DNA of 64,000 nt from Candidatus Dormiibacterota bacterium (GCA_003169845.1 PNAG01000011.1:360075-424074); one strand, 5' to 3'; positions 16,891 through 25,360 are shown, numbered from the stretch's first letter. The notes: generated by a model from the sequence alone, not told the origin. A program made the numbers and translations.

Positions 16891-17268
16891 TCAGTCGAAG
16901 GGGTCCTCGATCAGCTCGGAGGTGAATCCTCCTTTGGGGTTCACGGTCAGGCCGACCACCGCGTAGCGGATCGGCCCCCGCCAGCCGGCCAGGGCGCGAT
17001 ACTCGGCCGCGGCCGCAATCAGCGCCCGACGCTTACGTGTCCCCACGGCCTCCAGAGGCGTGCCGAAGGCATCGCTGGTCCGCGTCTTGACCTCGACCAC
17101 TACCAGCTCCTTGCCGCGGCGGCACACGAGGTCGAGCTCGCCGCGCCGGGCCAGGAACCCTGCGCCGACGACCTCGTAGCCTCGTTTTCGCAGCAGGTCG
17201 GCGGCGGCTTTCTCCCCCGCCTTTCCCAGCTCTAGCCGAGCAGAGCGGATTCGCGAAACGGTGCCCAT
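16891..17268 (-). CDS. yraN: YraN/UPF0102 endonuclease-like protein
   Basis: 125 aa. Family hallmarks are GKAGEKAAADLLRKRGYEVV, the nuclease-like core ARRGELDLVCRRGKELVVVEVKTR and the TRKRRALIAAAAEY helix. The E-x-D...ExK arrangement resembles Holliday-junction resolvase/restriction-like nucleases. Its cellular role is poorly defined, but the gene is a standard neighbour of rnhB. It overlaps the rnhB 3' end by 37 nt, so it is translationally coupled. Confidence 0.9.
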   Translation of the reverse strand: MGTVSRIRSARLELGKAGEKAAADLLRKRGYEVVGAGFLARRGELDLVCRRGKELVVVEVKTRTSDAFGTPLEAVGTRKRRALIAAAAEYRALAGWRGPIRYAVVGLTVNPKGGFTSELIEDPFD

Positions 17269-17849
17269 GACGTCCGGTGGATCGGGCTCGGGCCCAGGCG
17301 GCGGATCGCGGCGCGATGCGCCGGTGTGGCGTAGCCCTTGTGGTCGGCGAACCCGTACCCCGGGTATAAGCGGTCGTACTCGACCATCGCGTGGTCACGG
17401 GCCACCTTGGCCACGATGCTCGCCGCCATGATCGAGGCGCAGGTCCGGTCGCCGCGTACGACCGCCATCTGTGGGAGCGGCGCTTCAGGCACGTCCCACG
17501 CGTCGACGAGCAGGTACTCGGCCGAGATCTGGAGCCCGGCGACCGCACCGGCTGTCGCGAGGTGCCGCGCGCGGATCAGGCCCAGGCTGTCTACCTGCGC
17601 GTGGTCGACGGCGCAGACGGAGAACGCCAGCGCCTTGCGCCGGATCAACCTATCGAGGCGCTCGCGCTCAGCCGCCGTCAGCAGCTTCGAGTCGTCCAGG
17701 CCAGGGATGCGGACGCCGATCGGCAGCACCACCGCACCGCCGACCACCGGGCCGGCGAGCGGCCCCATGCCAACCTCGTCGACCCCGGCAACGACCTGGT
17801 AGCCCATCGAGCTGGCCATGCGCTCATAGCGCCAGAGCATCGGTCTCAC
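17232..17849 (-). CDS. rnhB: ribonuclease HII
   Basis: 205 aa. Removes ribonucleotides from DNA. The catalytic GVDEVGMGPLAGPVV (Asp-Glu pair), DSKLLTAAERERL, and ASIMAASIVAKVARDHAM segments are all present, followed by the C-terminal GYATPAHRAAIRRLGP, the usual substrate-recognition end. The start could also be the internal Met 11 residues later; the ATG at 17849 gives MRPMLWRYERMASSMG before the core. It lies 50 nt downstream of rplS in the conserved cluster. Confidence 0.95.
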   Translation of the reverse strand: MRPMLWRYERMASSMGYQVVAGVDEVGMGPLAGPVVGGAVVLPIGVRIPGLDDSKLLTAAERERLDRLIRRKALAFSVCAVDHAQVDSLGLIRARHLATAGAVAGLQISAEYLLVDAWDVPEAPLPQMAVVRGDRTCASIMAASIVAKVARDHAMVEYDRLYPGYGFADHKGYATPAHRAAIRRLGPSPIHRTSWAPFRESALLG

Positions 17850-17899
17850 TGCATCGAGACTAGCGAGCGCCGGCCGTGGGTGCCAGCGTCTTTACACCC

Positions 17900-18313
17900 T
17901 CATTCCGTAGGCTGGCTGGTCTCCTCCGCTGCTCCGGCGGCTTCCTCCTGCGGTTCGTCTTCTCTGACCAGGCGCCTTCGCTCTCGGATGCGGGCTTCCT
18001 TGCCCACCTTGCCTCGCAGGTAGTACAGCCGGCCCTGGCGCACGTCGCCGTGTCGCAGTACGTCGATCTTGTCGATGCGCGGCGAGTGGATCATGAAAGT
18101 GCGCTCGACGCCGACTCCGTGCGTCACGCGCCGCACCGTGAAGTTCTGGCGCAGCCCGCCGCCGGTCACGCGGATCACCGTGCCCTCGAACACCTGGATG
18201 CGCTCGCGCGTCCCTTCGACGACCTTGGCGTGCACGCGCACCGTGTCACCCGCACGAAGGGCGGGCACCTTGTCCTTCTGCTGCTCCTTCTCGAGCTGCT
18301 GGATCACGTTCAT
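17900..18313 (-). CDS. rplS: 50S ribosomal protein L19
   Basis: 137 aa. L19 sits at the 30S-50S interface. The core [37 protein letters not shown] and [16 protein letters not shown] is standard; the C-terminus carries an extra acidic tail of about 20 residues ([15 protein letters not shown]). The start ATG at 18313 overlaps the trmD stop (ATGA), with AAGGAG 11 nt upstream. It is part of the rpsP-rimM-trmD-rplS operon. Confidence 0.97.
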   Translation of the reverse strand: MNVIQQLEKEQQKDKVPALRAGDTVRVHAKVVEGTRERIQVFEGTVIRVTGGGLRQNFTVRRVTHGVGVERTFMIHSPRIDKIDVLRHGDVRQGRLYYLRGKVGKEARIRERRRLVREDEPQEEAAGAAEETSQPTE

Positions 18314-18984
18314 GTCGTCTTCAACTCCTTGGTATGTGAAACAGGTCTTTGGCTTGCTTGCTGGCGGCGCCACTGGCGGATGCGAGCGTGGTCGCCGGAT
18401 AGGAGCACCTCGGGGACGCTCATGCCCCGGTACTCGGCCGGCCGCGTGAACTGCGGCCACCCGAATGGTTCGGTGGAAAAGCTGTCTTGCGTCAACGACT
18501 CGGGATCGCCCACGACGCCGGGTACGAGCCGCGCGACGGCGTCGACCAGCACCATCGCCGGGATCTCGCCGCCGCTCACGACATAATCGCCGATCGAGAT
18601 CTCGCGCGCATCCAGCGCCGTCCGGACCCGATCGTCGATGCCCTCGTACCTGCCGCACACGATGATCAGACCAGGCTCCGCGGCCAGTCTCTCGGCGAGC
18701 CGCTGGTCGAGGCGCTCGCCCCATGGCTCCATGAGCACCACTGGGCCCGGGTTGTGGGCACGGATCGATTCGACGGCCTCGATCACAGGCTCCGGCTTGA
18801 GGACCATGCCCGGACCGCCGCCGAACGGCATGTCGTCCACCTGCCGGTGACGGTCGTGCGTGTGGTCTCTGAGGTCGTGGGCGTGCAGCTCGATCAGGCC
18901 CTTCTCGATGGCGCGTCCGACCACCCCCTGGTCGAAGACCGGGGCGAACATCGCCGGGAAGATGGTGACGACGTCGAATCTCAT
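18310..18984 (-). CDS. trmD: tRNA (guanine-37-N1)-methyltransferase
   Basis: 224 aa. Methylates G37 next to the anticodon to prevent frameshifting. [13 protein letters not shown] is the typical start, followed by [20 protein letters not shown], the SAM-binding trefoil knot ([30 protein letters not shown]) and the C-terminal helix domain. It overlaps rplS by 4 nt and follows rimM by 6 nt. Confidence 0.97.
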   Translation of the reverse strand: MRFDVVTIFPAMFAPVFDQGVVGRAIEKGLIELHAHDLRDHTHDRHRQVDDMPFGGGPGMVLKPEPVIEAVESIRAHNPGPVVLMEPWGERLDQRLAERLAAEPGLIIVCGRYEGIDDRVRTALDAREISIGDYVVSGGEIPAMVLVDAVARLVPGVVGDPESLTQDSFSTEPFGWPQFTRPAEYRGMSVPEVLLSGDHARIRQWRRQQASQRPVSHTKELKTT

Positions 18985-18990
18985 TTTGTT

Positions 18991-19488
18991 CTAGTCCTGC
19001 GCATCCTCGACGCTGACCAGCCAGTCGGCGACGACGACCCTGCCGTGGTCGACGTCGACCTGCACCACCGCGTCCTTCGTGGCCGGGATGAGGTGCTCCA
19101 CAGTTCCATCGCGGCTCACCCACACATCGTTGGCGGGTCGCTCCAGGATCTCGGCGATCGTGCCGAGCGGCCGGCCCGAGCTCGTCAGGACCGCCAGCCC
19201 CACGACCTGGTGGTGGTAGAAGCGGCCCTCGGCGAGTGGGCGGGCCTCCGTCTCGGGAATCTCGAGATAGCGACCGCGAAACAGCTCGGCCACCGTCCGG
19301 TTGTCTATCCCGCGAAACTTCACCACGACGCCCGGCTGCCCAGGGCGGCTCCACTCGACCTCGCGCTCCGCGCCATCAAGCAAAACTTTCGCGCCAGGAC
19401 TGAACCGATCCTCGAAATCTGTCAAGGGAAATACCTTGACAGCCCCGGCCGTGCCGTAGGCGACCTTGACCTGGCCGACGCGGATCAT
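18991..19488 (-). CDS. rimM: 16S rRNA processing protein RimM
   Basis: 165 aa. Assembly factor for the 30S head that binds S19. The N-terminal domain begins [20 protein letters not shown] and contains [14 protein letters not shown]; the C-terminal PRC-barrel has [15 protein letters not shown] and [21 protein letters not shown] (split by the usual loop). It shares 4 nt with khpA (start inside its stop). Confidence 0.95.
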   Translation of the reverse strand: MIRVGQVKVAYGTAGAVKVFPLTDFEDRFSPGAKVLLDGAEREVEWSRPGQPGVVVKFRGIDNRTVAELFRGRYLEIPETEARPLAEGRFYHHQVVGLAVLTSSGRPLGTIAEILERPANDVWVSRDGTVEHLIPATKDAVVQVDVDHGRVVVADWLVSVEDAQD

Positions 19489-19895
19489 TCGCGGGCACCG
19501 CCGTTTCGTGGCCCTCGCGATCGAGGCTCGTGCTGTGTGAGCGGTGCGTTGGCGAGATCGACGAAGACCCGCTTGCGGTCCTTGAGGGACGCCACCCGAA
19601 CGAGCGTGCGGATGGCCTCGATGTTCCGGCCGGCCTTGCCGATGAAGCGCCCAACGTCACCGTCGGCGAGCTTGACCTTGATGGCCACCGTCCCGCCACC
19701 GCGCTCGAACGACTCCACGAGCACCTCTTCAGGCTTTTCGGCCAGGGACTTGGCTACGTACTCGACGAGCGCCTTGTAGTCCACACCTGGGCCCGCCGGG
19801 CCCTCCGGACGATCACGCCGGAAACCGCCGCCGCGGTTGAATCCGCCGCCGCGAAAGTCACGCCGTGCCGGTCGACTTCTCTGCGTGTCGCTCAA
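19485..19895 (-). CDS. khpA: KH-domain RNA-binding protein KhpA with Arg/Gly-rich extension
   Basis: 136 aa, against about 75-80 for typical KhpA. The C-terminal part is a single KH domain with [19 protein letters not shown] (GxxG loop). The first 38 residues are an Arg/Gly/Pro-rich stretch ([20 protein letters not shown]) resembling RGG boxes. This N-terminus overlaps the rpsP 3' end by 38 nt. An internal GTG (start [10 protein letters not shown]) would give a normal-length KhpA, so the extension needs proof, but its low-complexity RG composition looks protein-like. It lies in the conserved place between rpsP and rimM. Confidence 0.88.
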   Translation of the reverse strand: MSDTQRSRPARRDFRGGGFNRGGGFRRDRPEGPAGPGVDYKALVEYVAKSLAEKPEEVLVESFERGGGTVAIKVKLADGDVGRFIGKAGRNIEAIRTLVRVASLKDRKRVFVDLANAPLTQHEPRSRGPRNGGARE

Positions 19896-20130
19896 GGATC
19901 CCCTCCCGCTTCAACAGGCTCCGCGCCGCTTCCGTGGGCTGAGCGCCCTGCTGGAGCCAGCGCACGACTTTGTCACCATCGATCTTGATCTCCACCGGGT
20001 CCTTCATCGGATCGTAGTACCCGAGGTGCTCGATGAACCGGCCGTCGCGCGGCGCGCGCGAGTCCGCCACCACGAGGCGGTAGAAGGGGTGCTTTTTCGC
20101 CCCCATCCGCCTCAACCTGATCTTTACCAA
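19858..20130 (-). CDS. rpsP: 30S ribosomal protein S16
   Basis: 90 aa. Begins [20 protein letters not shown] and continues [20 protein letters not shown], the invariant S16 core. Its start overlaps the ffh stop by 7 nt and its end overlaps khpA by 38 nt, so the chain ffh-rpsP-khpA-rimM is translationally linked. Confidence 0.97.
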   Translation of the reverse strand: MVKIRLRRMGAKKHPFYRLVVADSRAPRDGRFIEHLGYYDPMKDPVEIKIDGDKVVRWLQQGAQPTEAARSLLKREGILERHAEKSTGTA

Positions 20131-21473
20131 CCTGTGCCTCCTTTACCGAACAGCCGTGGAAGGCCCACGGCTTTGCCTTTGCGGTTGACCGCACCGAACT
20201 GTTTCACCAGCTTCTGCATCGTGTCGCGCGCTTTCAAAACCCGGTTGACGTCCGCGGGCTCGACCCCACTTCCGCGCGCAATCCGTTTCTTCCGCGCGCC
20301 ATCGATGAGCTCGGGGTGCGAGCGCTCGCGCGGAGTCATCGACAGGATGATGGCTTCCATCTTCCTGACCTGCCGCTCCGTGTCCTGGCCGGCGAGCTGG
20401 CTTTTGAGGGCTCCGCCGCCGGGCATCATGTCGAGCACGCTTTCGAGCGAACCCATGCTGCTGACCTGCCTCATCTGAGTCAGCATGTCGTCGAAGCTCA
20501 GCTGCCCGGCGCGCATGCGCCGCTCGACCTCGACCGCCTTCTCTTTGTCGACCGATTGCTCGGCCCGCTCGATGAGAGTGAGCATGTCGCCCATGCCGAG
20601 GATCCGCGACGCCATCCGCTCGGCCTGGAAGACCTCTAGGTCCTGCGGCCTCTCGCCCGTCCCCGCGAAGCGGATGCGCTGACCCGTCGCCACTCGAAGC
20701 GAGAGGGCGGCTCCGCCACGGGCGTCGCCGTCGAGCTTGGTGAGGATCACGCCGTCGAGCCCGATCTCGCCGCCGAAGGCCTCGCCCACCTTGACCGCCT
20801 CCTGGCCGGTCATGGAGTCGGCGACGAGAAGGGTTTCCGTCACGGGGACCGCCGCCTTGAGGCGCTTGAGTTCCTGCATCAGCCCGGCGTCCACGTGAAG
20901 CCGGCCCGCCGTATCGAGGATCACGACGTCGCACAACAGGCGCTTCGCCTCCTGGATCGCTGCGGCTGCTATGGCTTCCACCACGCCCTGGCCCGAAAAG
21001 AACGCGACCTGCTCTCGGCCCGCCAGGGTCTTCAGCTGCTCGACCGCGGCCGGACGCCTGAGGTCGAGAGCGGCGACCAGCGGCCTGTGGCCTTCCCGGC
21101 GCGCCAGCAGCGCGAGCTTGACAGCTGTCGTCGTCTTGCCCGAACCCTGCAGCCCCACGAGCATCAGCACGGTCGGCGGCGCGGGCGCGTACCGTAAGCC
21201 TTCGGAGTTCCCGCCCAGCAGCTCCACGAGCTCGGTGTTCACCGCTTTGACGACCTGCTGCGGGGCGGTCAGCCCGGGCGCTACCTCGACGCCCTGAAGC
21301 CGGGCCCGCACCCGGTCCACGAACTCCTTGACCACCTTGAAGTTGACATCGGCCTCGAGCAGGGCAAGCCTGACCTCGCGCAGGCCGACCTCCACGTCTT
21401 CCGGCCGAAGGACGCCACGCCCCGAGATCTTTTTCAGCGCGGCGGTCAACCGCTCGGTAAGCGACTCGAACAT
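20124..21473 (-). CDS. ffh: signal recognition particle protein Ffh
   Basis: 449 aa. GTPase of the signal recognition particle, which targets nascent membrane proteins. Domain order: N domain (1-85), G domain with [24 protein letters not shown] and [13 protein letters not shown], then the Met-rich M domain ([35 protein letters not shown]) that binds 4.5S RNA and signal peptides. The ATG is 2 nt after the ylxM stop. Confidence 0.98.
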   Translation of the reverse strand: MFESLTERLTAALKKISGRGVLRPEDVEVGLREVRLALLEADVNFKVVKEFVDRVRARLQGVEVAPGLTAPQQVVKAVNTELVELLGGNSEGLRYAPAPPTVLMLVGLQGSGKTTTAVKLALLARREGHRPLVAALDLRRPAAVEQLKTLAGREQVAFFSGQGVVEAIAAAAIQEAKRLLCDVVILDTAGRLHVDAGLMQELKRLKAAVPVTETLLVADSMTGQEAVKVGEAFGGEIGLDGVILTKLDGDARGGAALSLRVATGQRIRFAGTGERPQDLEVFQAERMASRILGMGDMLTLIERAEQSVDKEKAVEVERRMRAGQLSFDDMLTQMRQVSSMGSLESVLDMMPGGGALKSQLAGQDTERQVRKMEAIILSMTPRERSHPELIDGARKKRIARGSGVEPADVNRVLKARDTMQKLVKQFGAVNRKGKAVGLPRLFGKGGTGW

Positions 21474-21475
21474 CT

Positions 21476-21799
21476 CTAGACCGCTCCCTCCAGTCGCACG
21501 ATGCGCCGTCGCAAGCCGTCGAGCTCGCGCTCGAGAGCCTCCACGGCCCGGCGCCTGCGGGCGGACTCGGCCAGGAGGCCGAGACGCCGCTCGTATTCCT
21601 GCATCGCCTGGGTCGAGCGGCGGACGATGTCGTGGACGGCGGCGCGCGACGTGCCCTGGTGATCCGCGATTTCCGCGAGCGACCAGTCCTGGCGCAGGTA
21701 GAGGTCGACGACCTGGCGCTGGTGGTCGGTCAGTAACGCACCGTACCGCTCGTAGAGCGCCAGCGAGCGGCCGCGCGCCTGGAGGGTGTCAAGGGCCAT
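21476..21799 (-). CDS. ylxM: YlxM/UPF0122 helix-turn-helix protein
   Basis: 107 aa sigma-70 region 4-like protein usually encoded beside ffh; thought to modulate SRP function. The HTH core is YGALLTDHQRQVVDLYLRQD then WSLAEIADHQGTSRAAVHDI, followed by a C-terminal coiled coil (ALERELDGLRRRIVRLEGAV). The ATG at 21799 is chosen over upstream in-frame codons because a TAAGCT -10 box is 8 nt upstream and because upstream residues do not resemble the family. It begins the long ribosomal/SRP operon. Confidence 0.9.
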   Translation of the reverse strand: MALDTLQARGRSLALYERYGALLTDHQRQVVDLYLRQDWSLAEIADHQGTSRAAVHDIVRRSTQAMQEYERRLGLLAESARRRRAVEALERELDGLRRRIVRLEGAV

Positions 21800-21807
21800 G
21801 CCTTGAC

Positions 21808-21813
21808 AGCTTA
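21808..21813 (-). promoter_or_regulatory. -10 box of ylxM-ffh-rpsP operon
   Basis: TAAGCT on the minus strand, 8 nt before the ylxM ATG, predicting a leaderless message for the whole translation operon. The identical hexamer serves the PLP-enzyme gene at 51997. Confidence 0.45.
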
Positions 21814-21819
21814 GCAAGT

Positions 21820-21825
21820 TAGAAT
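21820..21825 (+). promoter_or_regulatory. -10 box of dinB-family gene
   Basis: TAGAAT, 9 nt before the TTG at 21835. It is divergent from and partly interleaved with the ylxM promoter. Confidence 0.35.
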
Positions 21826-21834
21826 CGATGGGTA

Positions 21835-22350
21835 TTGGAGCCGCTCCTGACCGAGGCATTTCGCTATAACAAGTGGGCGAACCTGCGGTTGCTCGACGTC
21901 TGCGGCGGGCTGTCGGACCAGCAACTCCAACTGACCGCTTCGGGCACCTATGGAACGGTCGCCGCAACGCTGCTGCACCTGCTCGCCGCCGAGCAGCGAT
22001 ACATGGGGCGGCTGGCCGGCAGCAAAGCAGAGATCAACGAGCGCGACGACCCAGCTCCGAGCCTGGCTGACCTGAGAGAACACGCGGTTCGCAGCGGAGA
22101 CCTGCTGATCGAAGCGGCGACGCGGATCACGCCAGACGACACGATCGAAGAGGAAAGGGGCGGGGGCCGTTACAGGATTCACCTCGGTGTGGTGCTACTC
22201 CAGGCGATGCACCACGGCAACGACCACCGCACGCACGTTTGCACGATCCTCGGCGAGCACGGCATCCCATGTGAGCAGATGGATGTATGGGAGTACGGGC
22301 GAGCGACGGGGGCGTTAGTGCCGGTCGCTCCCAAAGCTACGAAGACATAG
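21835..22350 (+). CDS. DinB-family four-helix protein
   Basis: 171 aa. DinB/DUF664-like four-helix bundle, a metal-dependent fold related to thiol (mycothiol/bacillithiol) transferases. The expected metal-binding His residues occur in LLHLLAAEQRYMGR and ALL-type C-terminal HHGNDHRTHVCTILGEHG. The start is the TTG giving MEPLLTEAFRYNKWANLRLL, the standard DinB beginning; no better ATG exists in frame. Substrate unknown. It is transcribed away from ylxM. Confidence 0.85.
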   Translation: MEPLLTEAFRYNKWANLRLLDVCGGLSDQQLQLTASGTYGTVAATLLHLLAAEQRYMGRLAGSKAEINERDDPAPSLADLREHAVRSGDLLIEAATRITPDDTIEEERGGGRYRIHLGVVLLQAMHHGNDHRTHVCTILGEHGIPCEQMDVWEYGRATGALVPVAPKATKT

Positions 22351-22353
22351 GCT

Positions 22354-22376
22354 GCCCGCCTGCGGCGACGGCGGGC
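22354..22376 (+). terminator. hairpin after dinB-family gene
   Basis: GCCCGCC and GGCGGGC form a perfect 7-bp stem with a 9-nt loop three bases after the stop codon. No T-run follows, so it may be a Rho-type or processing hairpin. A 13-bp direct repeat (GGCTGCCCGCCTG) flanks it at 22350 and 22380. Confidence 0.35.
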
Positions 22377-22467
22377 GCTGGCTGCCCGCCTGTTTCCCGC
22401 GACCCTCGTGGCGCCGAATACACAGTGAACTGCACGTGACCTACGGACCAGCCGGCCGGAAAAGCCG

Positions 22468-22508
22468 GGACCGGCCCGGGATTTGAACCCCGGGCCTCAC
22501 GGTCCCGA
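22468..22508 (-). pseudogene. tRNA-Pro-like 3' remnant
   Basis: The minus strand reads a 3' anticodon half (TCGGGACCGTGAGG, as in tRNA-Pro CGG) followed by a T-arm with TTCAAAT and an acceptor-like end. The 5' half is absent, one extra G disturbs the T-stem and no CCA follows. It is best explained as a decayed attachment-site remnant of an integrated element. Confidence 0.4.
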
Positions 22509-22586
22509 CATCGAGGGGGTTTCGTCCACCCAGACCGTTGCGAATGTTGTGAGCTCAACGCCGCTGGGGCCGGTGCGATTCTCGCC

Positions 22587-22964
22587 TTAAGCAGCCGAAT
22601 GCTTCGAGTCTGCCGTGCCTTGGCAGGTCAGGCACCTGGTGGACTCCGGGCGGAAACTCAGCCGAGCCGCGCTGATTCGAGCTCCGCAGTCTTCGCACAG
22701 GCCATAACCGCCGGCGTCAAGGACAGCTATCGCATGGGCAAGTTGGGACGAAGCATCGACAATGCCTGACTCGAGGGCGATGGCGAAATTGACCTCGGAA
22801 ATGCGCTGTGCGCGATCCAGCTCATCGAAGACCTCCTCCCGCGTGGATTCCAAATTGGTGGCCAACGCATGGCGCCGCTCCTCGAGGACCTCCGCCATCG
22901 CCGTAAGGCGGAGGCGAATCTGCACAAGATCGCCATTAACTCGCACCGACGTTGCATTCAGCAT
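22587..22964 (-). CDS. DksA/TraR-family zinc-finger protein
   Basis: 125 aa. An N-terminal coiled coil (20-80: MAEVLEERRHALATNLES...) is followed by a four-Cys zinc finger CEDCGARISAARLSFRPES then TRCLTC. This is the architecture of DksA-like proteins that enter the RNA polymerase secondary channel. The acidic tip residues DxxDxA of true DksA are not obvious, so a DksA-like function is an inference. Strong GAGGAG site upstream of the ATG at 22964. The start overlaps a 53-codon upstream gene by 7 nt. Confidence 0.82.
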   Translation of the reverse strand: MLNATSVRVNGDLVQIRLRLTAMAEVLEERRHALATNLESTREEVFDELDRAQRISEVNFAIALESGIVDASSQLAHAIAVLDAGGYGLCEDCGARISAARLSFRPESTRCLTCQGTADSKHSAA

Positions 22965-23119
22965 CCTGGTCTCCTCTCAACCACATGCGATCGCACGCCG
23001 TCCCACTTCCGCAACCGCCGGTCCCAATAGATTCGCTCCGAATCGCTAAGCGGCGCTTGCTCGGCAGCGACGCGGAAACGACGACGCATTGCCACCATCT
23101 TGTAGATCCACGTATTCAT
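22958..23119 (-). CDS. 53-aa basic protein coupled to the DksA-like gene
   Basis: A short reading frame MNTWIYKMVAMRRRFRVAAE... ending in VVERRPGC. It is very basic in the first half and has a Trp/Tyr-rich segment (SERIYWDRRLRKWDG). The ATG at 23119 is preceded by AGGAG with 8-nt spacing, and the stop overlaps the next start (ATGCTGA), the arrangement expected for coupled translation. No family recognised. The strong ribosome-binding site and overlap are the evidence that it is real. Confidence 0.6.
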   Translation of the reverse strand: MNTWIYKMVAMRRRFRVAAEQAPLSDSERIYWDRRLRKWDGVRSHVVERRPGC

Positions 23120-23258
23120 GGCTTCTAACTCCTATCTCTTGAGTGGCCGCTGCCGGTCCTGACTACGAGAGTGACGCGGGTCCATGAGCATCGCCTTGGA
23201 AGACGCTGCGAGTCGGTTGAGATGTTGGTCCTCACACGGCGCGGTGCCTCTGGCCGGT

Positions 23259-24830
23259 TTAGCCGCCGGCGGCCGGAGCCCCGTTACCGGCGGGTCCGCG
23301 TCCGGCGCCGCCAAAGCCGGTCGAGCATGTTCCGGACGGACCGGCAGGCGTGATGGTCAATCCGGTCGCCTGGACGGCGCCGGACGCGTCAGGCGATCCA
23401 GTGGCGCGCACGCATTCACCGACCTGCAGCGAAGCGGCGGTGGTCGACGAGCTCTGGGTCACCGCGGCGGTGGTAGGAACCGTGATGGTCTGGCTGGTGT
23501 TGGTCAGCGTGAGCACAGTCACGGAGGTGCCGCTGACCGCGGTCACTTCGCCGCTGACATTGCTCAGGTTGGCTTGACCGCCCGGGTTGGGACGAGGGCT
23601 GCCACCGGCAGCCGGGGCTGCGCCGAATCCTCCCGCGGTACATCCGCTCGCGCCTTTGAGCGCCTGGGTCGAGCCTGAGGGCGTGACTTCGGCGGTCTGG
23701 CCGATCGCGACGAGGTTGACCTGAGAGTCGCTGATGGTTCCGGACACCTGGTACTGGCCGGGCGTGTAGATGACGATGGCCGACATCGGCGAGGCGTTTG
23801 CTGACGAGGCGCTCGCTCCGCCACCCGTCACCGATTGTCCCGCGGCAATGCTGACCTGCGAAACAATCCCCGCAATCGGGGCGGTCAGCGTCGCGCCATC
23901 GAGCTCGTGCTGAATCGTGTTCACATTGACCTGGTCGATCTGGATCTGCGCGTCGTCCATTTGAATCGTCTGCGGCGATGCCCCTGTCTGCAGGGCGGCG
24001 AGCGAGCTCTTGGCGCCGGCGAGCTGCTGCTGCGAGGTCGCAAGCGCCGCGGCTGCCTGGTCGTTGCTCTGCCGGGCCTTGACCGTTGCTGTCGAAAGTG
24101 CGCTCTGAGCCGCGGCGAGCGGGGCCTGATCGGTGGCCAGCTTGGCCTGGTCGGCCGTGAGCTTGGCCTGGTCGGCGGCGACCGCTGCCGTCGCCGTGGT
24201 GCACGCGACGGAGGGGCTTGTGCATGCCGCGGTCATCGCGGCCTGGTCAGAGGTGAGAGTCGTTTGATCCTGAGTGACCAGCGCTTGGTCGGCCGCGACA
24301 GGTATCTGCGCGGCGGTGACCGGTGCCTGGGCTGTGGCGACAGCCTGCGCGTTGATCGCCTGGGTGTCGGTCAGGCTGGTCTGAGCGTTGTTGGCTGCAA
24401 CCTGGGCCGACGCCACAGAGTTCTGAGCCGAAACCAGGCTTTGGGCGGTGGGACCAGCCTGGTCCTGAGAGAGCTTCGATTGGGCCGACGCCAGGGTGGC
24501 TTGAGCCTGGAGGAGCTGGGCCGAAAGAAGGGTTTGATCCAGCGCCGCAAGACTGGTGCCGGCGACCACGGTCTGGCCGACCTGCACGTTCACTGACGCG
24601 ACGGTTCCGGGCGAGGCAAAGTTCAGGTTGGCCTGGCTGACCGGAGCCAGGTTTCCGGCCATGCCGATGCTCTGGCTGATGGTGGAGTAAGTGACGACTG
24701 CCGTGCGGTAGGTAGTCGTCACCTTCGCCGCCTGCGCATAAACGACAGTTGTGCCCAAGATGCCGGTCACGAGCACCAGCGCCACCAGGCCCCTTCGTAG
24801 CGTGAGGTTCCTCAACAATCGCGTCTTCAC
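23259..24830 (-). CDS. HlyD-type membrane-fusion (periplasmic adaptor) protein
   Basis: 523 aa. A membrane anchor (RRGLVALVLVTGILGTTVVY) is followed by a first biotinyl-lipoyl half (FASPGTVASVNVQVGQTVVA), a long Ala/Gln coiled coil from about 80 to 290 with repeated DQAxLTxDQAKL heptads, and the second lipoyl half (GATLTAPIAGIVSQVSIAAG). A barrel domain and a Gly/Pro-rich tail follow. Such adaptors work with ABC or RND exporters, but no transporter gene adjoins it. The GTG at 24830 has AGGAG 8 nt upstream; upstream in-frame codons lack one. A TCTxxC pair in the coiled coil could form a disulfide. Confidence 0.85.
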   Translation of the reverse strand: MKTRLLRNLTLRRGLVALVLVTGILGTTVVYAQAAKVTTTYRTAVVTYSTISQSIGMAGNLAPVSQANLNFASPGTVASVNVQVGQTVVAGTSLAALDQTLLSAQLLQAQATLASAQSKLSQDQAGPTAQSLVSAQNSVASAQVAANNAQTSLTDTQAINAQAVATAQAPVTAAQIPVAADQALVTQDQTTLTSDQAAMTAACTSPSVACTTATAAVAADQAKLTADQAKLATDQAPLAAAQSALSTATVKARQSNDQAAAALATSQQQLAGAKSSLAALQTGASPQTIQMDDAQIQIDQVNVNTIQHELDGATLTAPIAGIVSQVSIAAGQSVTGGGASASSANASPMSAIVIYTPGQYQVSGTISDSQVNLVAIGQTAEVTPSGSTQALKGASGCTAGGFGAAPAAGGSPRPNPGGQANLSNVSGEVTAVSGTSVTVLTLTNTSQTITVPTTAAVTQSSSTTAASLQVGECVRATGSPDASGAVQATGLTITPAGPSGTCSTGFGGAGRGPAGNGAPAAGG

Positions 24831-24884
24831 GACCCGCTCCTGTTCAATGAGCGCAGGGTGATTTCTCCGCTCTGTTCGGCCGCA

Positions 24885-24896
24885 ATCAGTACTGAT
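24885..24896. promoter_or_regulatory. perfect 12-bp palindrome, candidate operator
   Basis: ATCAGTACTGAT, 55 bp upstream of the HlyD-type start. Perfect symmetry and position suggest a repressor site; the regulator is not in the immediate neighbourhood. Confidence 0.35.
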
Positions 24897-25112
24897 CGAT
24901 ACGCAAGGACGCCTGGAGCGCCCGCGACTATGCCGACCGCAACCTCGCCGAGGAGTTGAGCCGCAGACGAAAGGCCGACAGGCCAACGGCCCGAGCTGGT
25001 TCGGCTTGCGACGGTGCCAACAACGTCCTTGCGCATGACCCCAGGCTGGGGTTGGAGCCTCTGGGATGCGTGTGGGATTTGTGAGAGTCTTCTGCGAATC
25101 CTGTCATCGACC

Positions 25113-25138
25113 TGTAAGAAACCGCGAGATCTCTTACA
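25113..25138. repeat. inverted repeat TGTAAGA...TCTTACA
   Basis: Perfect 7-bp arms separated by 12 nt, lying between the HlyD-type gene and the Gfo/Idh remnant. Could be an operator or a weak terminator; there is no T-run. Confidence 0.3.
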
Positions 25139-25181
25139 AAGTCCGTCTAACTGGTTCACGGTCGTCGGACGGCGCGGCGGG

Positions 25182-25360
25182 TTACACCTTTACGCGTTGC
25201 CCTGATGCAGCAGACCTCTCGATGGCGGCGATGACCTCGTGGCGCCGAACGGCGTCGGCGAGGTCCGGCACGGTATGAGTCCCGTTGTCGATGTCGGCGG
25301 CGAAGGCGGCGTAGGCGCGTCCGACGTTGTAAGCGGGCGCTCCTTCCAAGCTGGTGAGCG
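25182..25360 (-). pseudogene. C-terminal remnant of a Gfo/Idh/MocA oxidoreductase
   Basis: About 59 codons read LTSLEGAPAYNVGRAYAAFA then ADIDNGTHTVPDLADAVRRH and EVIAAIERSAASGQRVKV before TAA. This is the characteristic last helix region of Gfo/Idh/MocA dehydrogenases. An in-frame TGA lies just before it and no N-terminal NAD-binding part is present, so only the tail survives beside the catalase gene. Confidence 0.6.

Larger units (their letters stand above)
24831..25181. other. 351-bp gene-free stretch upstream of the adaptor gene
   Basis: No convincing gene is seen. It contains a 12-bp palindrome at 24885-24896 and an inverted repeat at 25113-25138, and probably holds the promoter of the HlyD-type gene. 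Confidence 0.5.

Noticed and set aside
17900..19354. 484-codon frame covering rplS and trmD
   Set aside because: Only its last 137 codons are L19; the upstream part is an out-of-frame shadow of trmD and rimM.
21803..21808. TTGACA as -35 box for the dinB-family gene
   Set aside because: Spacing to the TAGAAT box is only 11 bp and it overlaps the ylxM leader; probably coincidental.
22468..22508. Intact tRNA gene
   Set aside because: No D-arm, no 5' acceptor strand and no matching 5' anticodon stem are present; only a 3' half can be drawn.
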